Assembly (NCBI GenBank): GCA_900554585.1
Contig: USHS01000100.1
Coordinates: 1 to 5,730, forward strand
Direction: 5' to 3'
Length of the DNA: 5,730 bases
From: an uncultured Collinsella sp.
GTDB lineage: Bacteria; Actinomycetota; Coriobacteriia; Coriobacteriales; Coriobacteriaceae
Shown: piece after piece, positions 5,429 to 5,730 of the stretch
Position numbering within the stretch: the first letter of the stretch is position 1
Layout of the letters: every line of letters begins with the position of its first letter
The notes under the pieces: model-generated
The model's input: the letters and a program-made list of their open reading frames with translations, nothing else
Told to the model about the DNA's origin: nothing
The model's database searches: none
Translations under genes and position numbers: made by a program

Positions 5429-5528
5429 AAAAGAGAATGGCAAAGCAAGAACGTCGATGGACGAGAAAAGTGTCCGCAAGCCTCATGGCCATCACATCCC
5501 ACCTGCCAAAGGGATGGGTGAGTGAGCG

Positions 5529-5730
5529 TTACTCCTGCTCGGACTCCTCAGCCTGCTTACGGCTGCGAATGAGGTGCGCCACGCCGATGCACAGCACCGC
5601 GCCACCAGCGATCCAAGTGAAGGTCACACCGTTAAGACCGGTCAGCGGGAGGCCAACGGACTTGGTGTTGCCGACGTTGATGGTAACCTCGCCGGCAGCG
5701 GCGTTGACAGCGGCATCGTTAGTACCGTTC
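5529..5730 (-). CDS. Cell-wall-anchored surface protein (LPLTG), probable pilin; C-terminal part only
   Basis: The reading frame runs off the right edge of the window. The visible 66 residues and stop end in a classical cell-wall sorting signal. LPLTG (5637-5651) is followed by a hydrophobic membrane segment (about TFTWIAGGAVLCIGVAHLI) and a charged tail starting RSRKQ. Before the signal is an Ala/Asn/Thr/Val-rich stretch including GEVTINVGNTKS, consistent with the end of an extracellular Ig-like or pilin domain. A sortase cuts between Thr and Gly and links the protein to the wall or to another pilin. The class C sortase encoded downstream on the same strand is the likely enzyme. Whether it is a major pilin, a minor pilin or a single adhesin cannot be told without the missing N-terminal part. 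Confidence 0.88.
   Translation of the reverse strand, partial: NGTNDAAVNAAAGEVTINVGNTKSVGLPLTGLNGVTFTWIAGGAVLCIGVAHLIRSRKQAEESEQE

Noticed and set aside
5224..5502. N-terminal extension of the small peptide to 143 residues
   Set aside because: It would start upstream of the strong terminator at 5398-5428 and run through it. The CGGAGGT site points to the ATG at 5223 instead.

Overview
The window looks like part of a GC-rich actinobacterial chromosome, most likely a gut Coriobacteriia such as Collinsella. That assignment is an inference from four things: high GC, strong GGAGG-type ribosome binding sites, a gatC-gatA-gatB operon, and a Gram-positive class C sortase beside an LPxTG-anchored surface protein. 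I could not run a database search. Every gene I can support lies on the minus strand, so the reading order is from right to left.

Right edge (5529-5730): the 3' end of a cell-wall-anchored surface protein, probably a pilin or adhesin. It has an LPLTG sorting signal, a membrane segment and a charged tail. It is followed by a 3' UTR of about 100 nt and a very strong intrinsic terminator (5392-5428).

Middle (about 4940-5300): a compact module not explained by pilus or translation genes. It encodes a 50-residue peptide with one membrane segment and a very basic tail (5071-5223), preceded by a near-ideal ribosome binding site. A perfect hairpin sits directly after its stop codon. On the opposite strand a possible short RNA (about 4978-5079) would run toward the gene and end at the same hairpin. 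This layout resembles convergent type I toxin-antitoxin loci (Fst/par, txpA/ratA). It is the best candidate for something undescribed here, but it rests on architecture alone.

Then comes a class C (pilus-type) sortase (3864-4808) with all three catalytic residues. The surface protein upstream is its plausible substrate. After it, an intergenic stretch of about 260 bp (3600-3863) carries two large, nearly perfect inverted repeats (3743-3807 and 3814-3856) that look like an interspersed palindromic repeat, plus a promoter for the next operon.

Left two thirds (80-3581): the operon gatC-gatA-gatB, encoding the three subunits of the glutamine-dependent amidotransferase that makes Gln-tRNA(Gln) and/or Asn-tRNA(Asn). 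Both junctions are TAATG stop/start overlaps, consistent with coupled translation and equimolar subunits. GatB carries an extra segment of roughly 65 residues close to its catalytic core. The first 79 bases are downstream of gatB and hold no clear feature.
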